Under the pieces are notes generated by a model. The model ran no database searches. It saw only the letters and a program-made list of their open reading frames with translations, and had not been told where the DNA came from. Shown here in pieces: positions 44,962 through 53,519 of a stretch of DNA of 64,000 bases (within the stretch, counting starts at the first letter, position 1; each line of letters opens with the position of its first letter). The translations under genes were made by a program, and so were the position numbers. The stretch is from NCBI GenBank assembly GCA_966212505.1, contig CBIHRS010000028.1:1-64000 (forward strand), given 5' to 3'. This DNA is from CAMLIZ01 sp966212505 (GTDB lineage: Bacteria > Pseudomonadota > Gammaproteobacteria > Burkholderiales > Burkholderiaceae_C).

Positions 44962-45497
44962 CCGAATTCGCGCCAGTAGCAAACGCTGAAGTGGTATTGC
45001 GGATAGGTGGCCGCGAGCAGCTGGAACTTCGCGGTGCAGCTGCGCGGCTGGCCGGGCAGGCTGTTGCTCGGCGCAGCATCGTGCGTGGTGCAGGGGCTGT
45101 GCGACAGGTAGATGGTGACGTAGGCGATGTCGTCGACCTGGCTGCAGGCCGCGCCGAAATTCCGGATCAGGAATTCCTCCGCATGGCCGGGCTGCTCCAG
45201 GCCGAGGTCGTCGGGCTCCATCACCGCCAGCACGCTGCCGATGGCCGCCTGCCGCGCGCCCAGCAGGTGCGGCATGTCGGCCCGGCTCTCGCCGCTGATC
45301 TTCAGCGGATCGGGATAGCGGTTGATCAGCTGCGAGTCGAGGTTCTCGACCGACTCGAACAGGAAGCAGGCATCGACCATCTTCTTCGCCTGGTTCTGGA
45401 AGGTGAGCAGCGCACCGACCTTGCGGCGCTGCGAATCGACCAGCTGCTTCATCGCCTGCAGGCCGTCGTTGACCGAGCCGAACTTCTTCATCTGCAT
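44877..45497 (-). CDS. Deaminase-fold protein (candidate nucleic-acid/nucleobase deaminase)
   Basis: 206 residues, no signal peptide. Two motifs resemble the zinc site of the cytidine/adenosine deaminase superfamily: GHAEE (104-108; HAE would give a metal ligand and the catalytic Glu) and SHSPC (132-136), followed by a later Cys154 in PRSCTAKF. The spacing between the two cysteines is 17 residues, not the usual 2, so the loop is expanded, as in some toxin deaminases. The N-terminal ~90 residues are helical and unassigned. The motifs are seen; the activity is inference. An ATG at 45491 has better ribosome-site spacing than the one at 45497. Confidence 0.75.
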   Translation of the reverse strand: MQMKKFGSVNDGLQAMKQLVDSQRRKVGALLTFQNQAKKMVDACFLFESVENLDSQLINRYPDPLKISGESRADMPHLLGARQAAIGSVLAVMEPDDLGLEQPGHAEEFLIRNFGAACSQVDDIAYVTIYLSHSPCTTHDAAPSNSLPGQPRSCTAKFQLLAATYPQYHFSVCYWREFGYLEGKGSPETLLKALSGNRGNLAFAKL

Positions 45498-45656
45498 GCT
45501 CCCTGGCGTGACCTGCGCCGCAATATGCCTGCGCAGGCGGCCGGCGCGGCAGGACCTAAGTCATGTGCGCGGCCGGCATTCCATGACCTCCGAGGTCATC
45601 GACGCGCAGCAGGCGCGGGCGGACCATGGCGCCACGTTCAACGAAAGGAGCCCATC

Positions 45657-46067
45657 ATGATCTCTGCGATGTCTTCCCTGCTGCGCAAGGCCCTGCTCGC
45701 CGATGCGCTGGCCAGCGGTGCCAGCGGCGCGGTGCTGGCGCTCGGTGCCGCACCGGCCGGTGCGCTGCTCGGCCTGCCGCAGGCGGTGCTGCTCAGCGCC
45801 GGGCTGGTGTCGGTGGTCTACGCGGCCTTCGTCGGCTGGCTCGGCACACGGCGCACGGTGTGGGCGCCGGCTGTGTGGTTCGCGATCGTCGGCAACGTGG
45901 CGTGGACGCTGGGCAGCATCGAGCTGCTGTTCACGCTGCACCCGAGCCCGCTCGGCCAGGCCTACGTGATCGCGCAGGCGGTGCTGGTGGCCGCACTGGC
46001 CGAGCTGCAGTTCATCGGGCTGCGGCGCAGCCGCACCGAGGCTTCAGGCCGCGCGGCCGTGGCCTGA
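45657..46067 (+). CDS. Small membrane protein of unknown function
   Basis: 136 residues with four hydrophobic segments (DALASGASGAVLALGAAPAGALLG, VLLSAGLVSVVYAAFVGWLG, VWFAIVGNVAWTLGSIELLFT, GQAYVIAQAVLVAALAELQFIGL). The layout looks like DoxX-like or SPW-repeat-like small integral proteins; no firm family. The AAAGGAG site before the ATG is strong. Its end overlaps the convergent phosphatase gene by 24 bases. Confidence 0.8.
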   Translation: MISAMSSLLRKALLADALASGASGAVLALGAAPAGALLGLPQAVLLSAGLVSVVYAAFVGWLGTRRTVWAPAVWFAIVGNVAWTLGSIELLFTLHPSPLGQAYVIAQAVLVAALAELQFIGLRRSRTEASGRAAVA

Positions 46068-46595
46068 GCGCAGGGCTGAAGCGATCTGGCGCGGATCCAC
46101 GCCGTCGAGGTACGACGGGATGTTGCGCCACATCGTGTGGTAGCCGAAGCCACCGCGCAGCATCTCCAGCCGCGCGGCTTCCTTGTCCCAGCCCTGCACC
46201 ACCATGCGGTAGAGCGCGCTGATCACGCCGGTGCGGTCGGCGCCGTGCAGGCAGTGGATCAGCACGATGCCCTGCTTCTCGGCCGCGGCGATGGCCGCCA
46301 GTGCCCGCACGATGTGCCGGTCGCGGATGTGCCAGGTGTTGATCGGCACGCGCACCAGGCGGATGCCGCTGTCGCTGAAGTCGTCCTCGTCCTTGTTGAA
46401 GGCGCGGAAGCTCACCATCGTCTGCACGCCGAGCGCGCGCAGCGCCGGCAGCGACTCGGCCTTGGGCTGCGCGCTGCGCAGCACGCGCGGCGTGACGCGG
46501 TGCAGGTTCTCGATGCCGTGCTGCGGCAGCGGCTCGGCCCAGTGCAAAGGCCGGGCGGTGGCCGGCGCATCGCGGCGCCTGATCAGCGCGCTCAT
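46044..46595 (-). CDS. Tyrosine/dual-specificity phosphatase-like protein
   Basis: 183 residues with the cysteine phosphatase loop HCLHGADRTG (HCxxGxxR plus T/S), and the upstream aspartate-containing loop (NTWHIRDRHIV). NLHRVTPRVLRSAQP and LRALGVQTMVSFR are typical of the bacterial protein-tyrosine phosphatase (DSP) group near cell-envelope loci. It overlaps the upstream glycosyltransferase gene by 4 bases (ATGA), so the two are co-translated. The substrate may be a phospholipid or protein (inference). Confidence 0.87.
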   Translation of the reverse strand: MSALIRRRDAPATARPLHWAEPLPQHGIENLHRVTPRVLRSAQPKAESLPALRALGVQTMVSFRAFNKDEDDFSDSGIRLVRVPINTWHIRDRHIVRALAAIAAAEKQGIVLIHCLHGADRTGVISALYRMVVQGWDKEAARLEMLRGGFGYHTMWRNIPSYLDGVDPRQIASALRSGHGRAA

Positions 46596-47725
46596 TCAGT
46601 CCCCAGCACCCGGTCCAGCACGCGGCGCGCGGCATCGGGGCGGCCGAGGCGGCGGCTCTGCACGGCCATCGCGGCCAGGCGGTCGGGCTGGTTCATCAGC
46701 AGCATCAGCTTGTAGCGCAGGCCGATGCTGTCGTAGGCCAGCCAGGCCGCGCCCTGCTCCATCAGGTAGCCGGCGTTGTGCTCCTCCTGCCCGGGGATGG
46801 GCGAGATCAGCAGCATCGGCCGGCCCAGCGCCAGGCATTCGGACACCGTGAGCCCACCGGGCTTGGTGACCACGAGATCGGCCGCCGCCATCAGCACCTG
46901 CATCTGGTTGGTGAAGCCCACCGCATGCAGCCGCCCGGGATGCTGCTGCGCCAGCGCGACCAGCGCCGCATGCGCCGCCTCGTTGCGGCCGGCCACCGCG
47001 ATCACCTGGAAGTCGCCCGTCAGCGACAGCACGTCGGCCACCATCGTCGGCAGGTCGCCCACGCCGGCGCCGCCCGAGGCCATCAGCACCACCGGCTTGT
47101 CGATGGCCAGGCCCAGCGTCTCGCGGCAGCGCACGCGGTGCAGCTCGGGCGAATCGTGCGCGGCGAAGGCCGGCATCACCGGAATGCCGGTGACATGCAG
47201 CCGGTCGGCCGGCAGGCCGCGGGCCTGCATGCGGTAGGCCACTTCGTCGGTGGCGGCGAAGTAGCCGGCCATGCCCGGCACCAGCCACATGTTGTGCAGG
47301 TCGTAGTCGGTGACCTGCAGCCACACCGGGCATTCGATGCGCTCGCGGTCGCGCTCGCGCATCAGCAGCTCGGCCGGCAGGAAGTGCGTGCAGACGATGG
47401 CATCGGGCCGCTCGGCGCGCAGCACCTTCAGCAGCGCGGTGCTGCTCAGCCGCTCGATCGCGCGGCGCAGCTGCTGGCGCTTGGCGTCGTGCGGCGTGGC
47501 ATCGCTCTTCTCGTGCAGGTAGGCCCACACGCCGGGTGCCCGGTTCACCAGTTGGATGTACCACTCGGTGTAGAGCTTGCGGAAGCCGCTGGCCACATGC
47601 TCCATCGCATCGATGTGCGTCGCCGAGCTCACGCCCGGCAGCTGCTGCGCAGTGGCCTGCAGCGCCTGCGCCGCCCGCACGTGGCCGTTGCCGGCGCTCA
47701 CGCTGAGGATCAAGAGTTTGCTCAT
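46592..47725 (-). CDS. MGDG synthase-like / UgtP-like glycosyltransferase
   Basis: 377 residues. The N-terminal domain reads ILSVSAGNGHVRAAQALQA, with the SxGxGHxxAA signature of monogalactosyldiacylglycerol synthases and diacylglycerol glucosyltransferases; the C-terminal half has GT28-type donor-binding elements GGAGVGDLPTMVADVL, VGFTNQMQVLMAAADLVVTKPGGLTVSECLALGRPMLLISPIPGQEEHNAGYLMEQGAA. It likely adds sugar to diacylglycerol at the inner face of the membrane, giving glycolipids when phosphate is scarce (inference from family). The phosphatase gene follows. Confidence 0.87.
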   Translation of the reverse strand: MSKLLILSVSAGNGHVRAAQALQATAQQLPGVSSATHIDAMEHVASGFRKLYTEWYIQLVNRAPGVWAYLHEKSDATPHDAKRQQLRRAIERLSSTALLKVLRAERPDAIVCTHFLPAELLMRERDRERIECPVWLQVTDYDLHNMWLVPGMAGYFAATDEVAYRMQARGLPADRLHVTGIPVMPAFAAHDSPELHRVRCRETLGLAIDKPVVLMASGGAGVGDLPTMVADVLSLTGDFQVIAVAGRNEAAHAALVALAQQHPGRLHAVGFTNQMQVLMAAADLVVTKPGGLTVSECLALGRPMLLISPIPGQEEHNAGYLMEQGAAWLAYDSIGLRYKLMLLMNQPDRLAAMAVQSRRLGRPDAARRVLDRVLGTE

Positions 47726-47789
47726 CCCGACCGGCGCGGCCGATCGCCCGCGCCCCTCCCATGAAAGACGGGCGCGATTATCGGGCCGG

Positions 47790-49364
47790 CTACGCCAGCT
47801 TGGGCTTGGGCATGTCGGACGGGTAGGCCACCGAGATCATCTGGTCGAGGAATTCCGAGCGCGACAGGCGCACCATGTCGCCCGCGCCCCTGTCGATCGG
47901 ATGTCCGTAGTTGTCGTCGCCCCAGGCGGCGCTCGAGCTGCCCCAGGGGTTGCGCAGCACCACGTCGCCGGTCTTCTTGTCGATGTGGTCGAAGGTGAGC
48001 TGGTGCAGCTTGCCCTGCAGCCCCAGCTGCACCGAGCTCCAGTGCGTGGAGCCGAGCGGCGTCAGCGCGACGAACACCGGCTTGTCGCCCTGGTAGCCCT
48101 TGAGGAAGTCGTAGGCATCCTTGGCCTGCACGGCGGCACCGACGGTGGAGCTGAGCAGGCTCTCGCCACCGAACTCCCCGTATTGCGCGGTGCCGAACAG
48201 ATGCGCATAGAAGCCGTCGAGGTCGGAGCCGACCTGCCAGTTGGTCTTGACGCCGAAGAGCTTGTTCTCGTCCTTCGCGGCGTCGTAGTCGAGCCAGTCG
48301 CCGTTGGACTCTTCCATCGCCGCGCCCTGGAACAAGGTGGCCGAGACGCCGCTGCCGAAGGTCTCGACATGGCCGTTCTTGAACGACTCGTGCTGCAAGC
48401 CGAGCTTGCCGCCACCGGCCATCTCGGCATGGCCGCTTTCGCCGGTGAGGTCGGCCATCAGCCGCACATACTCGGCGGGGTTGTCCTTCACCAGCGCGTA
48501 CTGCGCCGCGGTGACGCTGCAGGTGCCGGCCCCGCCCTGGTCGACCCGCGACGGATCGAGCACCTCGTCCAACACATCGCGGCGCAGCTCAGACTCCGTC
48601 TCTGGGTCGCCCGCAAAGCTGTCGTTGGGCTTGCGGGTGTAGAGCGTGGCCACGTCGTCGAGCAGGGTGTGGCCGCGCGAGTCGAGATCGTGCAACTTCG
48701 ACGACTCGAGCAAGGACTCCAGGTCGCGCGACGAGATGTCGCTGCTGGCGATCTTGAGGATGGACTGCCGGCTCCCAGCGTCGCGCCACTCGGGCGACGC
48801 AAAGATCGAAAGCACGCTCTGCGGATCTTCCTCCAGCCGCTTGGAATAGCCATCGCCCGAGGAGGTGTCGAGGAAGCGCTGGCGGTCGTCGGTTTCGGTG
48901 TGCGGGTTGAGCAGCAGCGAGCGCGGCGGCGGCAGGCCGATCAACGGCAAGGGCTCGGAAGGCGGCTCCTTGTCATAGAAGTCCTCGAGCTTCTCGGCTT
49001 CGGCCAGATACGCCTTGCGCTCCAGGGTGACGTCGGACGGCGCATCGGCGCTCCGCCCGCGCTCGCTGTCCTCCCACTGCGACTCCTTGTAGTCGCGCCG
49101 GCTCTGCGCTGCGAGCGACTTCGCCTCCGCCTTCAGCAAGGTCTGCTGCTTGGCCTGCAACGCCTGCGTCAGCTGGTCGGTCTTTGCCTCATCCGCCTTC
49201 ACATGCGTCTTGTCCGACTTGGCCTTCGCCTGCGCCAACGCCTTGCGGGCCGCCTCGGCGCGGCGCCTTGCGGCTTCGGCCTGCTGCCTGGCCTCTTCGG
49301 CCGCGCGCATCGCCTGGTCGAGATCGCGCGGCACATGGTCCGCACCTATCGTGTGAATCCCCAT
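47790..49364 (-). CDS. Calpain-like cysteine protease with coiled-coil N-terminus
   Basis: 524 residues. Residues 15-95 are a heptad-rich, Ala/Glu/Lys coiled coil. The C-terminal half has a papain/calpain-type triad: Q276 and C282 in DQGGAGTCSVTA (six apart, the papain oxyanion-Gln spacing), H441 in GSTHWSSVQLG, and N472 in RNPWG, the calpain Asn motif. No signal peptide or membrane segment is seen. Calpain-fold bacterial proteases are often secreted effectors or regulators; location here is not known. It is separated by ~110 bp from a small upstream gene that could be a partner. Identity is from motifs, not full alignment. Confidence 0.75.
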   Translation of the reverse strand: MGIHTIGADHVPRDLDQAMRAAEEARQQAEAARRRAEAARKALAQAKAKSDKTHVKADEAKTDQLTQALQAKQQTLLKAEAKSLAAQSRRDYKESQWEDSERGRSADAPSDVTLERKAYLAEAEKLEDFYDKEPPSEPLPLIGLPPPRSLLLNPHTETDDRQRFLDTSSGDGYSKRLEEDPQSVLSIFASPEWRDAGSRQSILKIASSDISSRDLESLLESSKLHDLDSRGHTLLDDVATLYTRKPNDSFAGDPETESELRRDVLDEVLDPSRVDQGGAGTCSVTAAQYALVKDNPAEYVRLMADLTGESGHAEMAGGGKLGLQHESFKNGHVETFGSGVSATLFQGAAMEESNGDWLDYDAAKDENKLFGVKTNWQVGSDLDGFYAHLFGTAQYGEFGGESLLSSTVGAAVQAKDAYDFLKGYQGDKPVFVALTPLGSTHWSSVQLGLQGKLHQLTFDHIDKKTGDVVLRNPWGSSSAAWGDDNYGHPIDRGAGDMVRLSRSEFLDQMISVAYPSDMPKPKLA

Positions 49365-49474
49365 CGTCTGCCTCTTGCGTGAAACGGCCGACCAGTGTCG
49401 GCAGCCACGACACGTGCCACATTGCGAATGTTGCGAAGCGCGCGTCCGAGGGGATACGAGTTTTCGTAGGCGGG

Positions 49475-49705
49475 CTACAGCGGGCCCTGCGCCGCACGTT
49501 CACTCGGCACGGCCGCCTCGATGGCCTGAGGCTCGGCCGGCTCCAGCAATTCCACTGCCGACCGCTCGGGCGAAGCGGCCGCGCCAAACAGCGTGAAAGC
49601 GGCAGCCGCCAGCTCCACCGCCTCGGGCCGCTTGAGCAGGTAGGTGCGCGCCACCACCCGGGCAAACCGGCGCATCCAGAGGGTGGAGTTGGTGGCGGCA
49701 GACAT
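49475..49705 (-). CDS. Small hypothetical protein upstream of the calpain-like gene
   Basis: About 76 residues (MSAATNSTLWMRRFARVVARTYLLKRPEAVELAAAAFTLFGAAASPERSAVELLEPAEPQ...). It starts basic and helical, then has an Ala-rich hydrophobic stretch and an acidic tail. No family recognised. Its strand and position suggest it is transcribed with the calpain-like gene. Coding status is unsure because the same frame stays open far upstream and no strong ribosome site is seen; ATG at 49711 is another choice. Confidence 0.45.
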   Translation of the reverse strand: MSAATNSTLWMRRFARVVARTYLLKRPEAVELAAAAFTLFGAAASPERSAVELLEPAEPQAIEAAVPSERAAQGPL

Positions 49706-49952
49706 CGGCATCGATGCTACGCGTCTGCCGCGCCGCCACCGCCAGCGGAGAAGCAATGTTCGTGTCGGAGGAAGACTACGTGCGGCGTCCAGGCCCAGCG
49801 CCCGTTCATCGACGGATTCGATCAGCCCATAGAAAAACTTCCCGTTTGCGGTGCGGCGACCCTGCGACGAACAATCTGCCACCAAGGGAGCCGTCAGAGC
49901 AGATCCGGCGACAGCGCACTGTCCAACGGACATGCCCGCCCTCGCATCGCCC

Positions 49953-50576
49953 ATGAAGACCGATCCCCACCTGAAGCATTTCTTCGGCATCACCCTGGCC
50001 GCCATGATCGCCGCCACCCTCGCCGCCTGCGGCGGAGGCGGCAGCAGCAGCGCCGGCACGGCCACGGCCAGTGCCGGTACCGACAACAACGCCTTCAAGG
50101 ATCTTCAGGGCACCTACGCGATCGCCTGCGACGGCTCCGCCGACACCACCGGACTGAACGCCAGCTGGTCCAACCAGGGCAGCGTGGCCGTGACCGACCT
50201 GGTGGGCAGCGACAAGGCCAACGTGACGCTGCATTCGCTCAGCTACGCCAGCCCCGCCGGCGACAGCAGCGGCGGCCGCTGCGACGCCACCCGGCTCAGC
50301 ACCGACATCACGGTGACCGGCCAGATCCGCGCCCTCGGCACCACCAAGTCCTACACCGGCCCGACCGGCGCGGTGGTCACGGCCCAGGTGGTGGAGTTCA
50401 CCTACTACGGCTTCAGCATCGCCAAGGGCAGCCTCGGCGGAACGCTGCCGCTGCCCAACACGACCACGCAGATCGGCTACGTGATCGACGGCAACAAGCT
50501 CTACCTCGGGCACGGCCACCGCGGTGCCGACGGCCTGGGCGACACGCTGTCGAGCCGCTTCGGCGTCAGGCAGTGA
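49953..50576 (+). CDS. Putative lipoprotein
   Basis: 207 residues with a lipoprotein signal: hydrophobic LKHFFGITLAAMIAATLAAC then GGGGSSS, the lipobox being LAAC. The mature part is Ser/Thr/Gly-rich beta-type sequence (LQGTYAIACDGSADTTGLNASW, YYGFSIAKGSLGGTLPLP, IGYVIDGNKLYLGHGHRG). No family recognised. Likely anchored in the inner or outer membrane. A start at 49932 (MPALASPMKTDPH) is possible. The ~240 bp before it hold nothing I recognise. Confidence 0.8.
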   Translation: MKTDPHLKHFFGITLAAMIAATLAACGGGGSSSAGTATASAGTDNNAFKDLQGTYAIACDGSADTTGLNASWSNQGSVAVTDLVGSDKANVTLHSLSYASPAGDSSGGRCDATRLSTDITVTGQIRALGTTKSYTGPTGAVVTAQVVEFTYYGFSIAKGSLGGTLPLPNTTTQIGYVIDGNKLYLGHGHRGADGLGDTLSSRFGVRQ

Positions 50577-50789
50577 CGCCGCGCACCGCTACACGGCCGG
50601 CAGGAAATCGTTGCCCGCCACGCCGATGAGTCGCGTACCCGCCTGCCGGTTTTCCCCCTTGTGTTGGATGCGCAGACTGCGCAGCCGCGCATCCTGACAG
50701 CGCCCTGCCGAAAGCGGCAGCGACGAGGGTGGCGGGTTACGTGACTTTCAGGTCGACACGTGAGCAGCTCGTGTCTGGGCCGCCGAGCC

Positions 50790-51395
50790 CTACCGCGGCC
50801 CGGCACGCGCCCGCGTACCGGTGGACAACGGCGTCGCCACTTCCAGCGCCTCGGCCAGATGCGCGAGTGCCCGGCGCTGACGCGCGGCCGTGAGGGTGGT
50901 CACGCAGTCGCGCGGCACCACGACCTCGAAGTCGCGCACCCGCGCGTCGGCCGCGGTGTGGGCGATGCACTGGTCCGAGGTCATGCCCACGAGCACCAGC
51001 CGCCGGGTCCCCAGGTGGTCGAGCAGCAACTCGAGCGGCGTCGCGAAGAACGCCGAATGCTTGGGCTTGAGGATGAAGTAGTCGTCCTTTTCGGGCGCGA
51101 TCTGCTCGGTCACGCGGGCGCCCGGCCCCTCCAGCGAGAGCTGCACCACGTGGCGGAAGTCAGAGCGCCAATGCCCGCAGTTGTCGTTGACGTAGACCAC
51201 CGGCACTCCTGCCCGCGCCAAGCGGCGGCGCAACTGCGCGATGGGAGCAGCGATCTTCGATGCCTGTCGCAGCAACGCGGCCGCATCGGGGAAGTTCCAA
51301 TGACTGATCATGTCGATGATCAGCAACGCGGTGTCCGGCGGTGGCTGGCGATGGATCAGGCCCTCACGCTGAGGGCGCGGGCGAGCGGCGGTCAT
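50790..51395 (-). CDS. Isochorismatase-family hydrolase
   Basis: 201 residues with the cysteine-hydrolase triad: Asp in ALLIIDMISHW, Lys in ILKPKHSAFF and Cys in MTSDQCIAHTAADA, with the cis-peptide region at GMTSDQC. Family members hydrolyse isochorismate, nicotinamide or other amides. No partner tells which. The 213-bp gap before the lipoprotein stop has a hairpin GGATGCGC...GCGCATCC (50666-50694) between convergent genes. Start ATG at 51395 preferred. Confidence 0.88.
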   Translation of the reverse strand: MTAARPRPQREGLIHRQPPPDTALLIIDMISHWNFPDAAALLRQASKIAAPIAQLRRRLARAGVPVVYVNDNCGHWRSDFRHVVQLSLEGPGARVTEQIAPEKDDYFILKPKHSAFFATPLELLLDHLGTRRLVLVGMTSDQCIAHTAADARVRDFEVVVPRDCVTTLTAARQRRALAHLAEALEVATPLSTGTRARAGPR

Positions 51396-51519
51396 GGGGA
51401 TGTTGGCGCAACGAACACGCCATCGGCAGGGCAACCGGCATGCGCGCTCTGCCGCCGCAAAGCAAAAAAGCCCAACCAGCCACTTGAACCGCTGATCCTT
51501 CCTGAGCCCTATGTACGCA

Positions 51520-52143
51520 CTAATGTGTCAGAGGCACACCAATGGTCAGCAAATCTTCGGGGTCGGCGTAGGGAGATGCAAAGAGGCCTCTTCGGCACGC
51601 CTCTGTCAACAACATCACCCGCAACTGCTTACGCTGACTTTTATTCAAGCCAGCGACATTTAGAACGATATCGGCGTGACCTTCGTCCCCGGGCGCGGCT
51701 GTGTCATAAACCCTTGCTCGGCGAGCAATTGGCACCGCCGCAATCTGTACAGAGCGGACCTCCGAGGCCGCAATTTGCAGGACTCCGAGATAGCGGCGAC
51801 CGGGTGCCGCGGGCCTGCCATCTGTACCATCCCTGCGGCGCCGAGCTGCTTCTTCATTGCGGTGATGCAACTGAACGCTTTGGTCTGACCATCCCCGAAG
51901 CAAACGTTGAACAGAAGCGCCGATGGTTGTCGCATCCTCGAATAGCGTTTCTTCGATTGCCGTAGGAGGATCTCCCCGGACATGCGTGGGAATATCTACC
52001 TTCCGCGCCAGCAATTCGTCGCCCGTGACAGGACCAGGAGACGAGTCTGAAACGCTGTGCCCCTCGCACTCGCCGCCCGGATCCAGCTCTAATATCGCGT
52101 CGACCTTCCCTTGGGCAGGCAGCGCCGAAATGCGCTTGCACAT
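51520..52143 (-). CDS. Hypothetical protein, third gene of low-GC operon
   Basis: 207 residues, no signal peptide. The first ~110 residues are polar and low in structure signals; the end (RSVQIAAVPIARRARVYDTAAPGDEGHADIVLNVAGLNKSQRKQLRVMLLTEACRRGLF) looks like a folded alpha/beta unit. I do not recognise it. It starts 6 bp after the middle gene of the operon. GC content is lower than in most of the window but higher than in its two partners. Stop is TAG, unlike most neighbours. Confidence 0.7.
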   Translation of the reverse strand: MCKRISALPAQGKVDAILELDPGGECEGHSVSDSSPGPVTGDELLARKVDIPTHVRGDPPTAIEETLFEDATTIGASVQRLLRGWSDQSVQLHHRNEEAARRRRDGTDGRPAAPGRRYLGVLQIAASEVRSVQIAAVPIARRARVYDTAAPGDEGHADIVLNVAGLNKSQRKQLRVMLLTEACRRGLFASPYADPEDLLTIGVPLTH

Positions 52144-52149
52144 CCCGAA

Positions 52150-52695
52150 TCAGACCTTAGGCAGAAACTCAAGCAGTTCACGCGGAATAGATGAGCCAGC
52201 AAGCCACATACCGGACCAATATTGCTCCCCGTCAGTGGCACACCACGGATATTCCCCGTCCTCGTCAAAATCGATACTTATATACTTTTGACCGTCACGC
52301 CAAAATGCCCCGACCACACCGCTTTTAAAGAGCATTGGTGAAGGCGGCGTAATGCCCGCATAAGCAAAATTAACTAATGCCGCAGTAGCCGCTTCGCAGC
52401 TCGCTCTACTAGCAGGACTTGATCCTTCGCCATTCCAATCTTGCGGCAGAGCTGCATAACCCGCCATTGATTCGAAAAATTGCTGATAGCCTGAGAGAAG
52501 GTCGACATCAAAATCTCGAGCAGGAACAGGAGGCGCGACGATTGAGCGCTCATGCGAAACGTGCTCAATGAAACGAGGGAGGATCGGCGAAAATCTCCGA
52601 TCCCGTAAATAGTCCTGCCCCCAACGCTGGTTTACATTGCTCATCAAGGCTGACGAAATGTACGATGGGCCTGTAAACGTAGCACTCTGCGTCAT
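52150..52695 (-). CDS. Hypothetical protein, second gene of low-GC operon
   Basis: 181 residues. The middle (DVDLLSGYQQFFESMAGYAALPQDWNGEGSSPASRASCEAATAALVNFAYAGITPPSPMLFKSGVVGAFWRDGQKYISIDFDEDGEYPWCATDGEQYWSGMW) shows a 'LPxDWNGEGSxxxS' pattern followed by a beta-rich part like known short phage- or island-associated proteins, but I cannot name a family. AT-rich codons stand out from the host pattern. The ATG at 52695 overlaps the upstream stop by 4 bases and the next gene starts 6 bp after it. Confidence 0.8.
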   Translation of the reverse strand: MTQSATFTGPSYISSALMSNVNQRWGQDYLRDRRFSPILPRFIEHVSHERSIVAPPVPARDFDVDLLSGYQQFFESMAGYAALPQDWNGEGSSPASRASCEAATAALVNFAYAGITPPSPMLFKSGVVGAFWRDGQKYISIDFDEDGEYPWCATDGEQYWSGMWLAGSSIPRELLEFLPKV

Positions 52696-53519
52696 GACGG
52701 TCTCCCTATGGAGGTAAGCCCTATACGATCCAAAACGCTATTGCTTAATAGCTGAGTTAGGATAGTTGTATTTTGTCGATGTAAGTAATGCTGCGCCTCT
52801 TTGAGCAAGCCCAAGTCGAGCGGCATGCCAGACTTGCCATCGAAAGACTTTGCGAGCAAACGATGCTGCCCACCGATCCTAATTGAGAACGAGCCCTCAC
52901 TCTCCACAGCTTCAATATTGAGAGTATTAAGCAGACGACGTCCTTCTGGCGTCCCAGCAAACCACCCTTGGTGAACATGCCATAGCGAAGGGTGCCTCAG
53001 CACTGCCGAAGGAATCCATTCATTCATCGGACGGAAGATATATTCGACCACCTCCCGGTCGATTTCACCTTCTACTTTAAAGACGTCGATATATTGAAGC
53101 CCAAACGCTTTAATTACTGCACCCGAGTGCAACAGCTTGTCGACAAAGGGCTCCATTAGTCGTTGGACCGCAGGTTGGACGTTCGCCCACCTGTCATAAA
53201 CCGCGCAGCTACAGCTAACAAACTCCGGCCTCAACGAAACTGACCACGCAAAAGGGCCATTCTCTCGAGGTTGCATAAAATCTTCGCCGCCAGGAGTCCG
53301 CCTGAGCAGCATGCCGTGCTCGTTAGCTTCAACTACGAAGCCTTCTACAGTTTTTCGTTCCGGAAGGAAATCTTGAATTTCTGGGGACGACTGGTACACG
53401 TCTTGCGCAGCGGCCAGCTGCTCTAGGCTAGCCGGCACTTCCCATTCGACTGCGAGCGCTGCCACCTCGATCGCATGTCGACCGCCGAGAGGCTCCACGC
53501 GTCCTTCAACGGAGGCCAT
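52692..53519 (-). CDS. TIGR04255-like protein, first gene of low-GC operon
   Basis: About 275 residues from the ATG at 53519 (a TTG at 53531 is also open). The sequence has features I associate with the TIGR04255 family of sporadically distributed proteins: an N-terminal RHAIEVAALAVEWEVP, then WANVQPAVQRLMEPFVDKLL and IKAFGLQYIDVF in the middle. The function of that family is unknown. AT-rich relative to the chromosome. It begins an operon with two unknown genes (4-base overlap, then a 6-base gap). The family match is from memory and moderate. Confidence 0.7.
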   Translation of the reverse strand: MASVEGRVEPLGGRHAIEVAALAVEWEVPASLEQLAAAQDVYQSSPEIQDFLPERKTVEGFVVEANEHGMLLRRTPGGEDFMQPRENGPFAWSVSLRPEFVSCSCAVYDRWANVQPAVQRLMEPFVDKLLHSGAVIKAFGLQYIDVFKVEGEIDREVVEYIFRPMNEWIPSAVLRHPSLWHVHQGWFAGTPEGRRLLNTLNIEAVESEGSFSIRIGGQHRLLAKSFDGKSGMPLDLGLLKEAQHYLHRQNTTILTQLLSNSVLDRIGLTSIGRPS

